Shown here in pieces: positions 5,679-7,998 of a stretch of 7,998 nt of DNA; the stretch's first letter is position 1; the number at the start of each line of letters is the position of its first letter. Below the pieces are notes generated by a model, which saw nothing but the letters and a program-made list of their open reading frames with translations, did not search any database and was not told the DNA's origin. Source of the stretch: Thermogutta sp. GTDB taxonomy: Bacteria > Planctomycetota > Planctomycetia > Pirellulales > Thermoguttaceae. Made by a program: the position numbers and the translations under genes. The stretch covers positions 1 through 7,998 of the forward strand of contig NZ_JACIYL010000131.1 of assembly GCF_014359955.1 (NCBI RefSeq). The letters run 5' to 3'.

Positions 5679-7127
5679 TTAGCCCATATGGGCTTTGGCC
5701 AGCACCAGATAGACGACCAGCACCGCTGCCAGGGCGTACATGAGCCAGTGGACCTGGCGGCCTTCTCCAGCGAGAAATTTGACAAGGGGATAGGTGATAA
5801 ACCCGAGCGCCAGACCATCCGCGATGGAATAGCTGAACACGATTCCTGTCATCGTGATGAAGGCGGGAATGGCTTCCGCGGGTCGCTGCCACTCGATTTT
5901 CACCACATTTTTCATCATCATGGATCCGACAATGAGAAGTGCCGAGGCGGTGATGGGCGGATAACTGCCGATCATTTCAATAACGGGCGCGAAAAATGGC
6001 GCGACAAGGAACAACACCGCAACGGTGACAGCCGTCAACCCTGTGCGACCGCCCTGTTCGACACCAGCGGCACTTTCGATGAAGCTCGTGACCGTACTCG
6101 TGCCGCAAACGGCACCGACCACAGTCCCCGTGGCGTCTGCCATCAAGGCCTGTTTGGCACGGGGGATCCGATTGTCGCGGATGAAGCCTGCCTGTTCACT
6201 CACACCCACCAGTGTGCCCAGTGTGTCGAAAAGGTCCATGAAGAGGAAAATAAAGATAAAGGGAATCATGGGCGGAGCCAGGGCGTGAATCAGGTCCATC
6301 CTGGCAAAGGTGCTGGCCATGGACGGCGGAGACGAAAAAACCTGCCCGGCGGGGGTGAATCGCTGGATGAGCGCCGATTCTTTGACCACCGGGTTCTCCG
6401 CCAAAGCAGGCATCCTTTGCACTCCCCATTGAAGCACCACGGCCAGCACGGTCGCTGCAATGATTCCGATGACGATGGAGCCGGGAACACGACGTGAATA
6501 AAGGCCCGCGGTCACCAGCAGTCCCACGAAAAAGACAATCACGTCGGGACTGGCCAGTCGTGGGCTCAACTTCACGATCTGGCTGGGGGTGCCGATGATG
6601 ATCGATGCGCCCTGCAATCCTAGCAGGGCAATAAACAGCCCGATGCCGGAGGCGATGGCGTTCCGCATGCTGGGGCTGACGGCCTCGAGGAGTTTCTCCC
6701 GCAACCCCAATACCGACAGGAGGAAAAAGAGAACTCCGGAGTAGAAGATGACGCCCAGGGCAATACTCCACGGGGTGGTTGCATCGGGTGTCAGTCGGCC
6801 GCTCTGAACTTCCGTCTCAATCCACGCCTGAGCTGCCGGAATAAGGGAGAGGGTGAACACGAAGTTTTCACCCATTCCTGGAGCCAGAGCAATCGGATAC
6901 CGCGCGTAAAGCCCCATGACGAGCGTGGCAATTGCAGCAGAAATGCAGGTAGCTGAGGTGACGGCCCCAAAGTCCATGCCCGTGTCCTGACCAAACATCC
7001 GGCCGGAAAGAACTTGCGGCTGGACGACGATGATATAGGCCATCGTAAGAAAAGTGGTGATCCCGGCCAGTATCTCGGTGGAAACCGTTGTGTTGTTCTC
7101 CCGAAGACGAAACCACCGGTCCAGCAT
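5679..7127 (-). CDS. NCS2/AzgA-type purine permease
   Basis: The product is 482 residues, strongly hydrophobic, with about 12-14 membrane segments from residue 20 to 477. It belongs to the AzgA-like branch of nucleobase:cation symporters that import adenine, guanine or hypoxanthine across the inner membrane. Diagnostic stretches are AGITTFLTMAYII (21-33), ALAPGMGEN (80-88) in the third segment, FMDLFDTLGTL (296-306) and GTSTVTSFIESAAGV (342-356) followed by GGRTGLTAV (359-367). The well-studied members have APGMGLNA in the third segment, so Glu87 and Phe89 mark a divergent subgroup and the substrate is uncertain. A GGGGAG (7137-7142) sits nine bases before the ATG at 7127. The sialidase stop codon is only 23 bases upstream, so the two are probably one transcript. 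Confidence 0.92.
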   Translation of the reverse strand: MLDRWFRLRENNTTVSTEILAGITTFLTMAYIIVVQPQVLSGRMFGQDTGMDFGAVTSATCISAAIATLVMGLYARYPIALAPGMGENFVFTLSLIPAAQAWIETEVQSGRLTPDATTPWSIALGVIFYSGVLFFLLSVLGLREKLLEAVSPSMRNAIASGIGLFIALLGLQGASIIIGTPSQIVKLSPRLASPDVIVFFVGLLVTAGLYSRRVPGSIVIGIIAATVLAVVLQWGVQRMPALAENPVVKESALIQRFTPAGQVFSSPPSMASTFARMDLIHALAPPMIPFIFIFLFMDLFDTLGTLVGVSEQAGFIRDNRIPRAKQALMADATGTVVGAVCGTSTVTSFIESAAGVEQGGRTGLTAVTVAVLFLVAPFFAPVIEMIGSYPPITASALLIVGSMMMKNVVKIEWQRPAEAIPAFITMTGIVFSYSIADGLALGFITYPLVKFLAGEGRQVHWLMYALAAVLVVYLVLAKAHMG

Positions 7128-7150
7128 AGGAAGTGACTCCCCGTGGCTGC

Positions 7151-7998
7151 TCAGTTGCCGATTTTCCCGTTGCTTGTCCTGTCGCTTGATTCTTTCGACG
7201 CCGATGCCAGCCTGACAGCGATGCGTGCCAGGGTGATCCGCTCATAGGGGTGAGTATTGCCCCTTTCATAGAGCACCAGGAGGGTTCCGTCGGCCAGGGA
7301 AGCCAGGCAACTGTAGGCTGCCGGTCCCGGCCACACGACGAGGCTCCACGGCCAACTCTGACAGGAATCGGCACTAACGCGGACGGTCAGCTTTTTTCGC
7401 TCCTTGGTGTCGGCCGGGTTGCTGAAGGCAATCAGTGGCTGCCCGTTGAGCGAAAGACCTTCGACTCGCCGAATACTCGCCTGACATATCGGTTCCACGA
7501 GTGTCGTGTCATACCTGAGGGGTGACCACGTGAGTCCCCCGTCGTGACTTTCGGCAATGGCACGGCAGGGGACGTTTCGGTTGTAGTTGCGCATATTGAG
7601 GAGCAGGCGGCCATCGGCCAGCTCGACCACTTCGCATTCGTTGGTCTTTGGCCCGGCCGAGCCACCCAGGTGCCACGTCTGGCCGTGATCGTCGCTATAA
7701 AGCACGTGCGATCCCCAGTTGCCGGCATCGTCGATATGATCGCATGGAATGATCAGGCGGCCTGACCGGGTTTGGATGCCGCATCCGGGCCCGGTGGCGT
7801 ACCATGTCCAGTTCTTGAGTTTGACTTTTTCGGTCATATCGACGGGTGGGCTCCACGTTCGGCCGTTATCGCTGCTGTGGGTGAGCCACACCGTGCGTGT
7901 GCCGCGGCTTTTTCTGGCTACAATGTCGGGCTCGCGGTCCTCGCCCAAATTGTGTGTCATCCAGAGCCAGATGGTGCCGGTCTGACGGTCGAGAACAG
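7151..7998 (-). CDS. Sialidase (exo-alpha-sialidase, GH33-like), partial
   Basis: The frame stays open to the right edge, so only the C-terminal 281 residues are seen, numbered from the first full codon. The internal ATG at 7960 is not the start: VLDRQTGTIWLW precedes it in frame and fits the family. Three Asp-boxes are visible, SSDNGRTW (41-48), SDDHGQTW (101-108) and SHDGGLTW (150-157), plus a decayed one, SADSCQSW (208-215). These mark a six-bladed propeller. Matching the spacing of known bacterial sialidases (from memory), Glu120, Arg136, Arg200 and nucleophile Tyr228 are in place; the first triad arginine and the acid/base Asp would lie outside the window. It should hydrolyse terminal sialic acids or related nonulosonates, though propeller relatives act on other glycosides. 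Any signal peptide is off the window. The visible C-terminal tail after ITLARI is short and polar. Confidence 0.88.
   Translation of the reverse strand, partial: VLDRQTGTIWLWMTHNLGEDREPDIVARKSRGTRTVWLTHSSDNGRTWSPPVDMTEKVKLKNWTWYATGPGCGIQTRSGRLIIPCDHIDDAGNWGSHVLYSDDHGQTWHLGGSAGPKTNECEVVELADGRLLLNMRNYNRNVPCRAIAESHDGGLTWSPLRYDTTLVEPICQASIRRVEGLSLNGQPLIAFSNPADTKERKKLTVRVSADSCQSWPWSLVVWPGPAAYSCLASLADGTLLVLYERGNTHPYERITLARIAVRLASASKESSDRTSNGKIGN

Noticed and set aside
5556..6497. 313-residue open frame on the + strand, rich in His, Gly and Asp
   Set aside because: It is antisense to the well-supported permease; its composition is the expected complement of a membrane protein gene.

Overview
The window looks like chromosomal DNA of a planctomycete, most likely a Pirellulales-type organism. 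This is inferred from the gene families: a Tat-exported Gfo/Idh/MocA oxidoreductase, a PEGA-domain lipoprotein with a proline-rich tail, a eukaryote-like UDP-sugar pyrophosphorylase, a stand-alone GYD protein and a sialidase. No ribosomal or marker gene is present to fix the taxon. No tRNA, rRNA, transposase, phage gene or CRISPR array is seen.

Layout. Positions 1-838 hold no convincing protein gene. A sigma70-like promoter near 278-312 on the + strand and a very strong intrinsic terminator at 728-762 bracket about 440 bases rich in perfect hairpins, so a structured non-coding RNA is possible. Next is the oxidoreductase on the - strand (839-2188). Its start is set by a TGGAGG ribosome binding site and a twin-arginine signal. 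A divergent intergenic region (2189-2696) follows, with a promoter and an operator-like dyad pointing right. Rightward come the PEGA lipoprotein (2697-3260), a UAP1-like UDP-sugar pyrophosphorylase (3533-5008), a hairpin-rich spacer (5009-5229) and a 93-residue GYD protein (5230-5511). On the - strand and converging on these, a sialidase (cut by the right edge; stop at 7151) lies 23 bases upstream of an NCS2/AzgA-type purine permease (5679-7127).

How the genes may work together. The sialidase and permease have the spacing of an operon, so hydrolysis of sialylated or related sugars and nucleobase uptake may be co-expressed. The oxidoreductase and the pyrophosphorylase also concern sugars, but they are on opposite strands with separate signals, and no single pathway can be claimed. 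The points most worth following up are the candidate structured RNA at 313-765, the folded spacer upstream of the GYD gene, and changes at sugar-contact and substrate-motif positions in the pyrophosphorylase and the permease.
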